Source: Clostridiales bacterium UBA6330 (GTDB taxonomy: Bacteria > Bacillota > Clostridia > Oscillospirales > CAG-272). From it: DNA of 64,000 nucleotides. Below, piece by piece: positions 46,001 to 54,209 of the stretch; position 1 is the stretch's first letter, and each line of letters starts with the position of its first letter. The translations under genes and the position numbers were made by a program. The stretch is from contig DJSQ01000212.1 of assembly GCA_002438075.1 (NCBI GenBank), positions 23,312-87,311 of the forward strand, read 5' to 3'. The notes under the pieces were generated by a model. The model did not search any database. It worked only from the letters and a program-made list of their open reading frames with translations, and had not been told where the DNA came from.

Positions 46001-47592
46001 CTGCAACCTTTACCGATGCTTACTACGATTATGAGTGGACGACCTACGATGAGAAGGGCAGAGTGGAGGATGAGAAGTCCCGCAAGCTACCGTGCTACGG
46101 TGACGGTGCTTTCGCAGGAATTGCAACATTGCGTGAAATCAAGGTGGAATCCAACGGCGATTACCGTTCGATTGACGGTGTCCTTTATGTCAGCACCGAA
46201 AACGGCTTGATTCTGTTGCAGTATCCGTTGGCGTGTGGACATACAAGCTATCGCGTTGCGGACGGGACGGTGATGATTGGAGCAAGCGCATTTGAGTGTC
46301 CCGATAAATACGAGAGTGAGACTGCGCTGACAACCATTGAATTCCCGTACACGCTGAAGCGCATCGGTGCATATGCGTTCTATAAATCCAAGGTCGTTAA
46401 CTACACCTTCAACAGCGTGGAGGCGCCGGTTCTGCTTTCCGAGTATGTTGATCCGAACCAGTCCTTCTCCGATCAGGTGCTCTCTGCAATCTTCGGCGAC
46501 AGCTCCTCCGGAAACGCGCTTGGTTCCACCATCTACTACGCAAACTTTGCCGACTTCGTTGCAAAACGGGTTTACAAGGACATTTTCAACAAGGATTTCT
46601 ATGATTCGGAGGATTTCGGACTGCATATGACCATTCCGAAGAACGGAACGGGCTATGATACCGTGATTTGGACAAGCTTCTTCGGCGACGTTCGGAAAAC
46701 CGAGGAAAATCTGCCCGACGACACGACCCACGCCGCATTTGATGCAATTGACCGACTTCTGAACACCTCGCTTGAGAGCATTCAGGGCGCAACAACGCTC
46801 TCCGAGCTTGACGCGATTGCACAGGACGTGCTGGCGGCAAGACGTGCTTACAACCGTGTGACGCTGAGCGATCAGCTGGCACTTTGTGCGGAGCGTTATG
46901 AGCGTCTGCTGAGCTATGAGAAGGCGCTTCGGGATGCGAAGGAGCGGCTGGGCGCACCTGTGGCAATCAAGGAGCTGAAGCTCTCTTCGATGCCGGATAA
47001 AATCCGTTATAAGGTGGGCGAGTCCTTTGACCCGACAGGAATGGTTCTCAAGCTGATTTATGAGGATGAATCCGAAGTTCTGCTGACTGCCGGAAATTAC
47101 ACCCTGGACAAGACAGTTCTGCACGCGGGAGATGAATCGGTGACCATTACCTATACCGACCGCGGCAAGACCTACACGGCTACTGTCAAGGTCAATGTGG
47201 AAGGGCAGGAGGTCAAAGAGCCCGAGGTGCTGGAGACCCCGACCGTTACGGTTTCGGAGAGCGGACTGGCTACATGGAACGCAGTTCCGAATGCGACAGG
47301 CTATCGCTACAGAATCGGCGACGGAGAAGAGCAGACCACGACCGCAACCGAGCTGCAACTGACCGACGGGCAGACCCTGACGGTGATGGCACTTGGTGAC
47401 GGTACGAATTACACCGACAGCGCTTACAGTGAGGCGGTGACATGGACAAATCCCAACAAGGGTGAGACCAAGCCGGAAAAGAACGGCTTGCCCGCTTTTG
47501 CAATCGTTTTGATTGCATTGGGCGGGGTGGTTGTGCTTGGCGGAGCAGGCTTCGGTGTTTACCTCCTCATTAAAAAGAAGAAAGGAAGATGA
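40009..47592 (+). CDS. Giant cell-surface subtilisin-family (S8) protease with LRR ectodomain
   Basis: 2527 aa. An N-terminal export helix (about 7-28) leads to an I9-like propeptide (about 75-180). The S8 domain has all catalytic residues: Asp210 in ILDTGLD, His280 in SHGTHVAG, Ser630 in SGTSMAAP, with a protease-associated insert between (about 470-580), as in lactocepin and C5a peptidase. Then come Fn3-like domains (about 690-1250), a group 2 Ig-like domain (about 1274-1368), about 30 BspA/LRR_5 repeats (about 1369-2145), a helical region, a group 3 Ig-like domain (about 2325-2402), an Fn3-like module and a C-terminal membrane helix with a KKKKGR tail. There is no LPXTG. It would degrade extracellular protein at the cell surface, with the LRRs perhaps selecting substrate. 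ATG 40009 follows GGAGGA closely. Confidence 0.93.
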   Translation: MKKRSYRIWLPALLAVVLLVGIIGGSIATTLANSGLVSGGRGLTRVGNLDLDALRRQYLSEAVQEYQRYNYSGERWVIVELNGDNLYDLYRKSTGYDSFQAFCASDVGKKYREEISEKQQSFLERLDASDLEYSYKYSYSTLNNGIAIRIGGDDCRTVSEMADVKGVYFSENYAVPKVAVTNNANVYTTGIYNANGISEKGEGMVVAILDTGLDYTHEAFQMTLKSPAWSKSYVAQRMAAAGDSFYAKASVDDVYYNEKVPFAYDYADDDSDVFPQYSSHGTHVAGIVAGKSNYVVNEETGETFLGVAPEAQLVIGKVFTDNLDNEGLGGANSVDILAAISDCVELGVDIINMSLGSSAGFSDAKSDSFTNGVYDRVREAGISLVVAASNDYSSGFGGGNGTNLSGNPDSGTVGSPSTYDAALSVASINGQKASYILANGEAAFITEASDGNGNKFDFVGQLYELTGKSKNEVLNFKYVVIGGVGRSSNYTMQVKRELQDKSGYDGTIALVQRGDITFAEKVQNAMDNGADAVIIYNNLSGTISMSLGDVENPVPTCSIQMDAGKVLLAGAKGSIGSVTVGSQQKAGPFMSDFSSWGPTPDLRLRPEITAHGGEITSAVAGGYDIYSGTSMAAPNMAGAIALLRQHLKNSGLSGKALNARVNQVLMSTATIALNEEGNPYSPRKQGAGLAGIKDAIESEGYITVRDKDGNVLDKTKVELFDDKDRLGVYEFTFTVWNVTDKATSYQPTTYVMTETLASDGKTVAEKAYMLNSNSTVVYTVNGEELNGSVTVPANGSVDVKVRITLNDTAKKYLDDSFENGMYVEGFVSLKAEGETKITLGVPYLAFYGDWNDAPLFDYSEYELAESQKDTSVPEEDKLVASAASTRVIGRYYGSKYILPMGSYIYTMDETDVKLYPEKEKIAVSRFDTEGQHTIYEVYMVYAGLLRGAAYMHIEVTDAVTGDVVFSKVQENVSKSYAAGGSARPSAVMLEISPAEWNLVNNGTYLVSLKGELDYEGGENPKRNSFDFQFTVDYEAPQINDYRIRYEAYTENKQTKYRIYMDVDVYDNQYVQDVMPCYVREDADGTRSLTLLTQYPIPVYGEQGKQSTVSFEITDIYDDYVKTGKLYLAVEDYAMNQTTYLVTPEEGLGEAGTITLTPDELLKKTDKIGNNTDDKKTPYNIYELTLAPNQLYKPTVDAPAGSGVAHNLTWRIKSGSEYVLTKNEEIFAKSGSAGKDVIMQLIYGDDDDENSTPMIYAEVTLQIRGEEKALQDPEKIVLEPALDADYRAVNIDSLAAITLNPNMTVAMRAGFTPWYRTDIPLKWSSSNESVARVDADGNVTALAKGSVYITVEAEGYARLRKSVRVTVNSEFRVTSYTLYNYYGGENCEIPDNLNISSLDEDCFKNNKTVRRIVLPKSLTEIPAGAFMGCDNLEEIVIGSQCTTVGNYAFRDCKKLRSIEFAPFADRNGKVSEEFAGTITIGREAFAGCTSLTTIINEKRMTAIHASAFSGCSSLTSIDLTQLRYAGKEAFARCTALSTVNTSENTAFSEGMFSGCTALTEFVFKGDILPASAFNGCRKLSSITFTSLSFRGIGERALLGTAITRIVLPNGTYSIGKNAFPSRLQSVTLSKDTVLNGLSESPFGTCTGFTAFDVEPGSTHYSVVNGLLLSKDQTELIAVPYGKSDVSQETIPSTVKVLASGVFAGIRSITEWDLTGCTSVGAYAFAGSGLTTVNLGGMTSLPDGIFSGCSKLTTVTGAEQVTSVGKYAFASCLGLKSISLPAVRTLGAYAFNAAGITAIDAPQVTSVGICAFESTRVTELNFPKLADIGYAAFHGMPNLRTATVGAVTYMGELAFASSPKLTTVVFGDGTTVIGAYAFYDGSTTMSLTEVTLPDSVKQIGQLAFANTGILSVNLTGVNEIGAYAFAQCKSLETADLKNAKTIGAYAFLSTALTSVNLANAETVGERAFYGVPLTSVNFGKLRVLGSYAFANTKLTTVTLPATFTDAYYDYEWTTYDEKGRVEDEKSRKLPCYGDGAFAGIATLREIKVESNGDYRSIDGVLYVSTENGLILLQYPLACGHTSYRVADGTVMIGASAFECPDKYESETALTTIEFPYTLKRIGAYAFYKSKVVNYTFNSVEAPVLLSEYVDPNQSFSDQVLSAIFGDSSSGNALGSTIYYANFADFVAKRVYKDIFNKDFYDSEDFGLHMTIPKNGTGYDTVIWTSFFGDVRKTEENLPDDTTHAAFDAIDRLLNTSLESIQGATTLSELDAIAQDVLAARRAYNRVTLSDQLALCAERYERLLSYEKALRDAKERLGAPVAIKELKLSSMPDKIRYKVGESFDPTGMVLKLIYEDESEVLLTAGNYTLDKTVLHAGDESVTITYTDRGKTYTATVKVNVEGQEVKEPEVLETPTVTVSESGLATWNAVPNATGYRYRIGDGEEQTTTATELQLTDGQTLTVMALGDGTNYTDSAYSEAVTWTNPNKGETKPEKNGLPAFAIVLIALGGVVVLGGAGFGVYLLIKKKKGR

Positions 47593-47597
47593 CACTC

Positions 47598-48710
47598 GTG
47601 AAAAGAAGAAGCCTCTTTCCTCTGATTTGTGGCATTCTGCTCCTCACGGTTATACTCCTTCTCCCCTCCTGTGGGGAGAAGGGGACCGAGAAGCCCTATG
47701 ATTTTCTTGTGACCTTCAATTACAACGTCGGAAATCTGGATGTCAGCTGCCCTGACCAGTATCTGGGCGTAAAATCCGGAGGTGTGGTTGGAATTGAGCC
47801 CGGCTTCAATGACGATTTTAAACTCCGTCCGATTGCAAACTACTATATTGAAGGCTGGTATACTCCAAAGCTGGCGGCGGACGGTACTCCGGAAAAGGAT
47901 CCGACCACGGGGCGCGTGCTTTTGGATAAAAAGTGGAGCTTTGAAACCGATACCGTAACGGCGGATACCGTGCTTTACGCCAATCTGATTCGGCAGTCGA
48001 CGTTGTCCTTTGTGGACATCGCAACGGGGGAGGTTGTCAAAACCCTGACCGCAACGCCCGGGACTCGGCAGAATGAGCTGATTTCGGTTTTGGCTCCTAA
48101 AAAGGACGGATACACGCTGGTTGGCTATTATACCGATGCCGCCAAGACCGAGCGTTTTCAATGGCCCTTTATCTACGGCGATGAGGATGTCACCGCGTAT
48201 GTGGATTTTTTGGAAGGAAACTGGTCGATTGCCGATTCTGCGGAGACCTTTAAGCGCGGAATTTCCGGAAATAAAAATGTCTATGTGACGGCTGATCTTG
48301 ATTTCTCGGACACCGTATGGGTTACAACCTCTTATAACGGTACCATTGAGGGCAACGGACACAAGTTGACCGGTCTGACGCTGAAGAAGGATGGCAGCAA
48401 AACATCCACCTCCGGCTTCGGTCTGTTCACTACGTTGGGGGCAGACGCGAACCTTCGCAATCTGACAATTGAGAATCTGACAATTCGGTTTTCCGCAAGC
48501 TTAGCGGGAAGCTATCGAATCGCACCGATTGCGGATGAGATTAAGGCAGGCGCGAAATTCGATCACGTTACCGTAACGGGCGAGCTGAGCTACGACATTT
48601 CAAAGGCGCCCACATCGGAGGTTTATCCGATTGCCGTGAAGAACGGCATATCGGATGCGGACATGACTGACTGTGATTTGAATATCTCCCTCGTAAATGT
48701 TAACGGGTGA
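47598..48710 (+). CDS. Lipoprotein with InlB-like repeats and a beta-helix-like C-terminus
   Basis: 370 aa from the GTG at 47598. The signal peptide has lipobox LLPSC. Residues about 30-130 and 131-215 resemble InlB-type repeats (IEGWYTPK...LYANL; VGYYTDAAKTERF). The remainder has a NGTIEGNGHKLTGLTL...LRNLTIENLTI pattern typical of GLUG/beta-helix surface modules. The overlapping ATG at 47589 is too close to the AAAGGAAG ribosome site, which instead sits 9 nt from GTG 47598, so GTG is preferred. It is translationally linked to the protease, whose stop overlaps this region. Function unknown; probably a small surface adaptor. Confidence 0.75.
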   Translation: MKRRSLFPLICGILLLTVILLLPSCGEKGTEKPYDFLVTFNYNVGNLDVSCPDQYLGVKSGGVVGIEPGFNDDFKLRPIANYYIEGWYTPKLAADGTPEKDPTTGRVLLDKKWSFETDTVTADTVLYANLIRQSTLSFVDIATGEVVKTLTATPGTRQNELISVLAPKKDGYTLVGYYTDAAKTERFQWPFIYGDEDVTAYVDFLEGNWSIADSAETFKRGISGNKNVYVTADLDFSDTVWVTTSYNGTIEGNGHKLTGLTLKKDGSKTSTSGFGLFTTLGADANLRNLTIENLTIRFSASLAGSYRIAPIADEIKAGAKFDHVTVTGELSYDISKAPTSEVYPIAVKNGISDADMTDCDLNISLVNVNG

Positions 48711-48734
48711 AAGAAAATAAAAGGAGAAACAAAA

Positions 48735-51341
48735 ATGAAAAAGAAAAAACGCATAGTTTCCGCAGCCCTCTCCGTACTGACGGCAGGATGTGTTCTTCTG
48801 GGCGCAGTCAGCTGCAAGGGGAAGGGAAACGGGGCTGATACGACGGGACCCTCGGATGATTCCAAGACTCCGATTTACAACACTGAGACACGTCCGTTTT
48901 CCATGAGCATCCAGACTCCCGACGGTGTGTTCAATCCGTTCTTCTCGACATCTGCTTACGATTCTTCCATCATCGCGCATACGCAGGTCGGAATGCTGAG
49001 CACCGATCCCAAAGGAAACATTGTATGCGGAGAGGATGAACCGACTGTTGCGCTGGATTACAGCATTAAGGAGACGACCGAGGGGGGCAAGACCTACACA
49101 ACCTACGAATTCCTGATCAAAAACGGGATTCAGTTCTCCGACGGTGAACCGCTGACCATCAAGGACGTATTGTTTAACCTCTATGTATATCTTGACCCCG
49201 CATATACCGGTTCGGCAACCATTTATTCGACCGATGTTGTCGGATTGAAGAATTACCGCCAGCAGAAGCTGGGCGATATCTCCGATGGGGATTCCGCATC
49301 CTTTGACCAATCCTTTGCGGATGAAGCCAATATCCGTATTCAGAATCTGATTGACTATGTGAAGATCAAGGGAAAGGGCGTAAAGCAGGAGGACAAGCCG
49401 ACTCTGCCGAGCGATTTTGATGAGCAGGCGGCACTGGTTGACTACAAGACGGTTGCGGATACCTTCCGCAAGGAGCTGGAAACCGACTACAACGCGATTG
49501 ACAAGGAATCCTACAAGGATTGGAAGTTTACCGAGGTCTGGCAGATCTTCCTGTACAATGACGGCGGACGGAGCGAATTGCTTCAGCGGGATGCCGCAGG
49601 TAAGATTGTCAAGGATAAGGACGGTAACCCGCAGTTGGATGCGGATGCCGCCAAGCAGATTTGGGATAATGAAATTCAGGTTTACATTGATGAGCATCCC
49701 GAGCTGTCGCAGGAAAATGCAATTAAGGAGTACTGCATTGAATCGGTTCATTATTCCTATTTCCGCGACTCGGCGCTGAGTGAGACTCCCGCAAGCCAGT
49801 TTGAGCTGGTTCTGCGCGCTTGGGGAACCTCAAGCACGATTCTGGACCTGTTCACCGCAGAGGCGAAGAGCAACTACTTCTCGAGCAGTACAAGAGTTGT
49901 GCCGAACATCAGCGGTATCACGACCAGAACCGATGTGAAGGAGTTCAACGGTAAGACCTACGAGGACGGACACGATGTGCTCTCCATCAAGATCAACGAT
50001 GTGGACCCCAAGGCAATTTACAACTTCTCTTTCACGGTCTCTCCGATGCACTACTATTCCACTAAGGATTGGAAGGGCAAGAACTACATTGAAGCGTTCA
50101 ACGGAACAACGGAATTCGGTCTGGAATTCGGTAGCCTCGCCTTCATGAATGAGGTGATCAACGCGCCCGATAAGGTCGGACTTCCCGTTGGTGCAGGTCC
50201 CTACATGGCATCCAATGCCTCCGGCTCGGGCAAGGTAACGGGTGACAACTTCTTCAATAACAACTTTGTCTACTATGAAAGAAACCCCTATTTCCACACG
50301 CTCGGTTCCGGTATTTCCAATGCAAAGATTAAGTATATGCGTTACAAGGTTGTCGATTCCGATCAGATCATCAACGCGCTGACAAACGGCGATATTGATT
50401 TCGGTGACCCGAGTGCAACGCAGGAGAATATTGCCGCAGTCAATGCGGCGGGACTCGGACACGTGGAGATTAAGACCTCCGGCTACGGTTATGTCGGTAT
50501 CAATCCGCGTTTTATCCCCAGCAAATCGGTCCGTCAGGCAATCATGATGGCGATGAACACCGCAATCATCAGCGAGAACTACTACAAGGGCGGCTTGTGC
50601 GAGCTGATCTACCGTCCGATGTCCACCACGTCATGGGCGTATCCGGCGGATGTGACCGAGCCGTTCTATAAGTACGACAGCACGGGTGAAGAGATTAAGC
50701 GTGTTCTGGAAGCGGACGGCTATGAGTTGGGCTCCGACGGAATTTACCAAAAGACCATCGAGGGCTTTGGCGTTGACCGTCTGGGCGGTCAGAACTATCG
50801 TATGACCATTGCAGGCGGCTCCACCGATCACCCTGCATATGCAATGTTCCTGCAGGCTGCCAAAATCCTGAACAGCATCGGCATGGAGGTCAAGGTTGTG
50901 ACCTCGCAGACTGCGCTTGCCGATTTGTCTACCGGAAAGCTCTCCATTTGGGCGGCGGCATGGTCCTCGACCATTGATCCCGATATGTATCAGGTCTATC
51001 ACATGGACTCGCAGGCAAGCTCGACCCTCAACTGGGGCTACAAGCAGATTAAGGCAGGTAAAAATACCGCGGCGTACTCGGATGAATATACGTTGATTAC
51101 TGCGTTGAGCGAGCTGATTGACGAGGGTCGTTCGACCACCGATCAGGAAACGCGGAAGGCGATTTATCGGGAAGCGTTGGATAAGATCATGGAGCTTGCG
51201 GTTGAAATGCCGACTTACCAGAGAAAGGATATGTCGGCTTACAACAAGAAGGTTCTCGACGAATCGACAATGACACCTGAGACGGAGCGGTCGCCCTACA
51301 ACGGGTTGATTTCCCGCATCTGGGAGCTGTCCTACAACTGA
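48735..51341 (+). CDS. Opp/Dpp-type ABC transporter substrate-binding lipoprotein (SBP family 5)
   Basis: 868 aa, well above the usual 500-600. The signal peptide offers two possible lipoboxes, LTAGC (Cys19) and AVSC (Cys27); the second is followed by a polar linker and is favoured. Family-5 features are visible in FNPFFSTSAYD near the start, FLIKNGIQFSDGEPLTIKDVLFNLYVYLD, and the C-terminal SIWAAAWSSTIDPDMYQVYHM. A lysine- and acid-rich insert of about 200 residues (about 170-370) enlarges the first lobe. It captures peptides or another oligomer for the permease encoded next. A good AAAAGGAGAAAC ribosome site is present. Lying just after a surface protease, peptide binding is the best guess. 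Confidence 0.9.
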   Translation: MKKKKRIVSAALSVLTAGCVLLGAVSCKGKGNGADTTGPSDDSKTPIYNTETRPFSMSIQTPDGVFNPFFSTSAYDSSIIAHTQVGMLSTDPKGNIVCGEDEPTVALDYSIKETTEGGKTYTTYEFLIKNGIQFSDGEPLTIKDVLFNLYVYLDPAYTGSATIYSTDVVGLKNYRQQKLGDISDGDSASFDQSFADEANIRIQNLIDYVKIKGKGVKQEDKPTLPSDFDEQAALVDYKTVADTFRKELETDYNAIDKESYKDWKFTEVWQIFLYNDGGRSELLQRDAAGKIVKDKDGNPQLDADAAKQIWDNEIQVYIDEHPELSQENAIKEYCIESVHYSYFRDSALSETPASQFELVLRAWGTSSTILDLFTAEAKSNYFSSSTRVVPNISGITTRTDVKEFNGKTYEDGHDVLSIKINDVDPKAIYNFSFTVSPMHYYSTKDWKGKNYIEAFNGTTEFGLEFGSLAFMNEVINAPDKVGLPVGAGPYMASNASGSGKVTGDNFFNNNFVYYERNPYFHTLGSGISNAKIKYMRYKVVDSDQIINALTNGDIDFGDPSATQENIAAVNAAGLGHVEIKTSGYGYVGINPRFIPSKSVRQAIMMAMNTAIISENYYKGGLCELIYRPMSTTSWAYPADVTEPFYKYDSTGEEIKRVLEADGYELGSDGIYQKTIEGFGVDRLGGQNYRMTIAGGSTDHPAYAMFLQAAKILNSIGMEVKVVTSQTALADLSTGKLSIWAAAWSSTIDPDMYQVYHMDSQASSTLNWGYKQIKAGKNTAAYSDEYTLITALSELIDEGRSTTDQETRKAIYREALDKIMELAVEMPTYQRKDMSAYNKKVLDESTMTPETERSPYNGLISRIWELSYN

Positions 51342-51374
51342 TCGTAATCCCACTTCGGGGAATTCGTGCCGCTT

Positions 51375-51402
51375 GCCGCACAGCCGTAACCGACTGTGCG
51401 GC
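51375..51402 (+). promoter_or_regulatory. Intercistronic stem-loop after the substrate-binding protein gene
   Basis: A perfect 9-bp stem GCCGCACAG/CTGTGCGGC (51375-51383 with 51394-51402, 10-nt loop) lies 34 nt after the SBP stop and has no T tract. Such stems commonly protect the upstream SBP message from 3' decay so that it exceeds the permease. A second imperfect hairpin GGAAATACAGA...TCTGTATTCC (about 51443-51482) follows. Confidence 0.6.
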
Positions 51403-51503
51403 AGCCGTGCGGTGTTGCCCCAGAAACCGCCTCTTGGCGGAAGGAAATACAGATGTCGGAATTTCTGCCGTCTGTATTCCGGAATAGGAGACAAAACAGA
51501 CTT

Positions 51504-53057
51504 ATGGATATGGTGAAATATATCGTCAAGCGGTTGTTGCTGTCGATTCTGATCCTGTTCGGCGTGTCGATTATTATTTATGCGCTTGCGCGTATGATGC
51601 CAACCGACTACGTTGACCAGCAGTATTCCTCTGCCGTGTCGCAGGGCACTATGCGACAGGAGGATGTCGATCGAATCAAAGAGCTTTACGGCTTGTCGAT
51701 GCCGGATGCGTTTCTTTCAATCAAGGCGGGTGAGGGCAGTCAGTTCAACGGAACGACCTTTACGAAAAACGCAAAAAGCGAAAAACGGGATGTGGACCTT
51801 GAATTGCTTCTCAAAGAGGATGCACGTGTGTCCGAGCAGCTTTCCCGCACCGATTTGACGGATGCGGAACGCGCGGAGTTTGAACGGCAAAAGGCGGAAA
51901 ACGACACGGCGTTGGAGGAATTCTATCTCGAATGGTATATCGGTAAATACGACCGCGGCTCCAATCGGATTGAGCTTTCCAAGCAGCTTGACGCGGAAAC
52001 AGGTGTCTACCGTTACATCTACCGGATCGGTACCGTAACCGAGAAGGGTGCGAGAGTGGACGGCAGCGAGGACAGCGAGGATGGATCGGATTCTTCCTAC
52101 ATCGCATTGGACGAGGTCTTTACCGAGAAGGAAGCCGGCACATGGACGCTCGGGGAAACCGATGCAAACGGCATTCGTCGGATCGTTCTGACAGCCTCGG
52201 ACGGCTCGGCAGTTGCCTCGACCATCGTCTATCGTGTCGCGGGCTTCTGGGATAAGGTCGGAGCCATTCTCAAGGGGTATTTCGGCTGGCTCTTCAATAT
52301 GCTCAAGGGTGACTTCGGAATGTCCTTTAAGTACAAAAAGCCCGTGAAGGATGTGATTTTCCAGAACATGGGCATTTCCTTCGCAATTGCATTTGTTGCA
52401 ACCGTGTTACAGTTTGCGATTGCAATTCCGCTCGGAATCAAGGCGGCAACACACCAGTACGGTGTGATTGACTACGGCGTAACGATTACCTCCATGATCG
52501 GAATCAGCTTGCCGACCTTCTTTATGGCGGCATTGGTGATTCGCTTGTTTGCGGTTCAGCTCGGATGGTTTGAGGTGGGCGGTATTGCATCCTCCTCTTT
52601 GCCGATGGACGCAAGTTGGATTCAACGGTTCGGAGATACCCTGTGGCATATGGTATTGCCGATGTTTGTGTTAGTGGTGCTTTCGATCGGGTCGCTGATG
52701 CGCTATACCCGTACCAACACGCTGGAGGCACTGAATGCCGACTATGTACGGACTGCCCGCGCCAAGGGCTTGCCCGAGAGAAAGGTCATCAATAAGCACG
52801 CTTTCCGCAATACCATGATTCCGCTGGTTACGCTGATGGCGGGAATTCTGCCAAGTCTTTTCGGCGGCGCAATGATCACCGAGACCGTGTTCAGTATTCC
52901 GGGTATCGGTAAGCTCGCATATGATGCGCTGATCGTTGCGGACGTGCCGTTTATTATGGGGTATAATGTATTTATCGCAGTTCTGACGGTCATCGGCACC
53001 TTGCTCAGTGACCTGATGTATGCAATCGTTGACCCGCGTGTCAAGCTCGGAAGATAA
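51504..53057 (+). CDS. ABC transporter permease, DppB/OppB family, with large extracellular insert
   Basis: 517 aa, against a usual 305-340. The first helix (KYIVKRLLLSILILFGVSIIIYAL) is typical. Then about 210 charged residues (about 30-245) are inserted in the first external loop before DFGMSFKYKKPVKD and the remaining five helices. The EAA loop YVRTARAKGLPERKVINKHAFRNT is near residue 414. The start at 51504 gives the normal N-terminus; an in-frame ATG at 51453 has a better AAGGAA site but lies within a hairpin and would add 17 residues. The insert may dock the oversized binding protein; this is inference. Confidence 0.88.
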   Translation: MDMVKYIVKRLLLSILILFGVSIIIYALARMMPTDYVDQQYSSAVSQGTMRQEDVDRIKELYGLSMPDAFLSIKAGEGSQFNGTTFTKNAKSEKRDVDLELLLKEDARVSEQLSRTDLTDAERAEFERQKAENDTALEEFYLEWYIGKYDRGSNRIELSKQLDAETGVYRYIYRIGTVTEKGARVDGSEDSEDGSDSSYIALDEVFTEKEAGTWTLGETDANGIRRIVLTASDGSAVASTIVYRVAGFWDKVGAILKGYFGWLFNMLKGDFGMSFKYKKPVKDVIFQNMGISFAIAFVATVLQFAIAIPLGIKAATHQYGVIDYGVTITSMIGISLPTFFMAALVIRLFAVQLGWFEVGGIASSSLPMDASWIQRFGDTLWHMVLPMFVLVVLSIGSLMRYTRTNTLEALNADYVRTARAKGLPERKVINKHAFRNTMIPLVTLMAGILPSLFGGAMITETVFSIPGIGKLAYDALIVADVPFIMGYNVFIAVLTVIGTLLSDLMYAIVDPRVKLGR

Positions 53058-53069
53058 GGAGGTCCGCCG

Positions 53070-54206
53070 ATGAAAAACAATAATGAGATGCAGAATCCGA
53101 ATGACGGACTTCCCGTGAACGAGAATTTTGATCTCTCCGAATCGAAGCTTCTGGAGGAGGAGAAGGACGCGAAGGCGGATGAGCTGGAAGCCGAATTTGA
53201 AGAGGAGGCACGCGAAGAGGAGGAGATATCCGGAAGGACCATCAGTCCCACGGGCATGGTTCTGAAGCGCTTTTTCCGCTCTAAGCTCTCCATGACGGGG
53301 CTGGTCATTCTTTTGGTGCTTTTTGCATTTTCCTTTCTCGGACCGGTTTTCAAATTCCTGCCGTTTGTGTGGGGAGAAAAGGAATCGGACGAAAGCCAGA
53401 CGGTGACAGAGGAATACAGCACGGAGGTGACGGCTCCGACCTATGGAGAGAATTCCGTTTACATCGTGACATACTCCTATCCGACCAACTATCTCAAGCC
53501 TTCCGCAACGCACCTGCTGGGAACCGACGATAAAGGGTTTGACGTGTTCTCCAGACTGATGTACGGCGGACGGGTGTCCCTGACAGTTGGCTTTGTCGTG
53601 GTGATTCTTGAGACTCTGTTCGGCGTTTTGCTGGGCGGTCTTGCCGGATATTTCGGCGGCTGGGTTGATCAGGTTGTCATGCGCGTCGTGGATATCTTCA
53701 ACTGTGTGCCGACGTTGCCGATGATGATGATTGTGGGTGTTGCGTTGGAGGCAAAGAACATTTCCGGACCTGCAAAGCTGTATATCATGATGGCAATGCT
53801 GACGCTGTTCGGCTGGGCGGGAACCGCCCGTTTGGTCAGAGGACAGATTCTTTCTCTGCGTGAGCAGGATTTCATGCTCAGTGCCGAGGCAAGCGGTCTG
53901 ACGACCTCACGCAAAATATTCCGCCATTTGGTACCGAATGTACTTCCGCAGCTGATTGTTTCCATGACCCTCGGGCTTGGTGGTATCATTCTGACCGAAG
54001 CAACGCTCGGCTACCTCGGAATCGGTCTGCCGGCGGAGTATGCGACATGGGGCAATATGATCAACGCCGCGGCGAACAATACGGCTTTGCGCCTGTATCC
54101 GAATCTGTGGGTATCCCCGGGTATCTGCATTGTGCTTGCCGTGCTTGCCTTCAACTTTGTCGGAGACGGTTTGCGTGACGCAGTTGACCCGAAAGCGAGG
54201 AGATAA
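53070..54206 (+). CDS. ABC transporter permease, DppC/OppC family
   Basis: 378 aa. About 60 very acidic N-terminal residues (LLEEEKDAKADELEAEFEEEA region) precede the conserved SKLSMTGLVILLVLFAF helix. A segment of about 45 residues lies in the first external loop, then HLLGTDDKGFDVFSRLMYGGRVSL, the family signature, and the EAA loop AEASGLTTSRKIFRHLVPN. It pairs with the preceding permease in the membrane. GGAGG lies 7 nt before the ATG, and the gene begins 12 nt after the previous stop. Confidence 0.92.
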   Translation: MKNNNEMQNPNDGLPVNENFDLSESKLLEEEKDAKADELEAEFEEEAREEEEISGRTISPTGMVLKRFFRSKLSMTGLVILLVLFAFSFLGPVFKFLPFVWGEKESDESQTVTEEYSTEVTAPTYGENSVYIVTYSYPTNYLKPSATHLLGTDDKGFDVFSRLMYGGRVSLTVGFVVVILETLFGVLLGGLAGYFGGWVDQVVMRVVDIFNCVPTLPMMMIVGVALEAKNISGPAKLYIMMAMLTLFGWAGTARLVRGQILSLREQDFMLSAEASGLTTSRKIFRHLVPNVLPQLIVSMTLGLGGIILTEATLGYLGIGLPAEYATWGNMINAAANNTALRLYPNLWVSPGICIVLAVLAFNFVGDGLRDAVDPKARR

Positions 54207-54209
54207 GCC

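Noticed and set aside
47461..47592. LPXTG sorting signal at the C-terminus of the protease
   Set aside because: Only KNGLPAFAIV precedes the hydrophobic helix; the motif lacks the T-G residues and the tail is better read as a plain membrane anchor.
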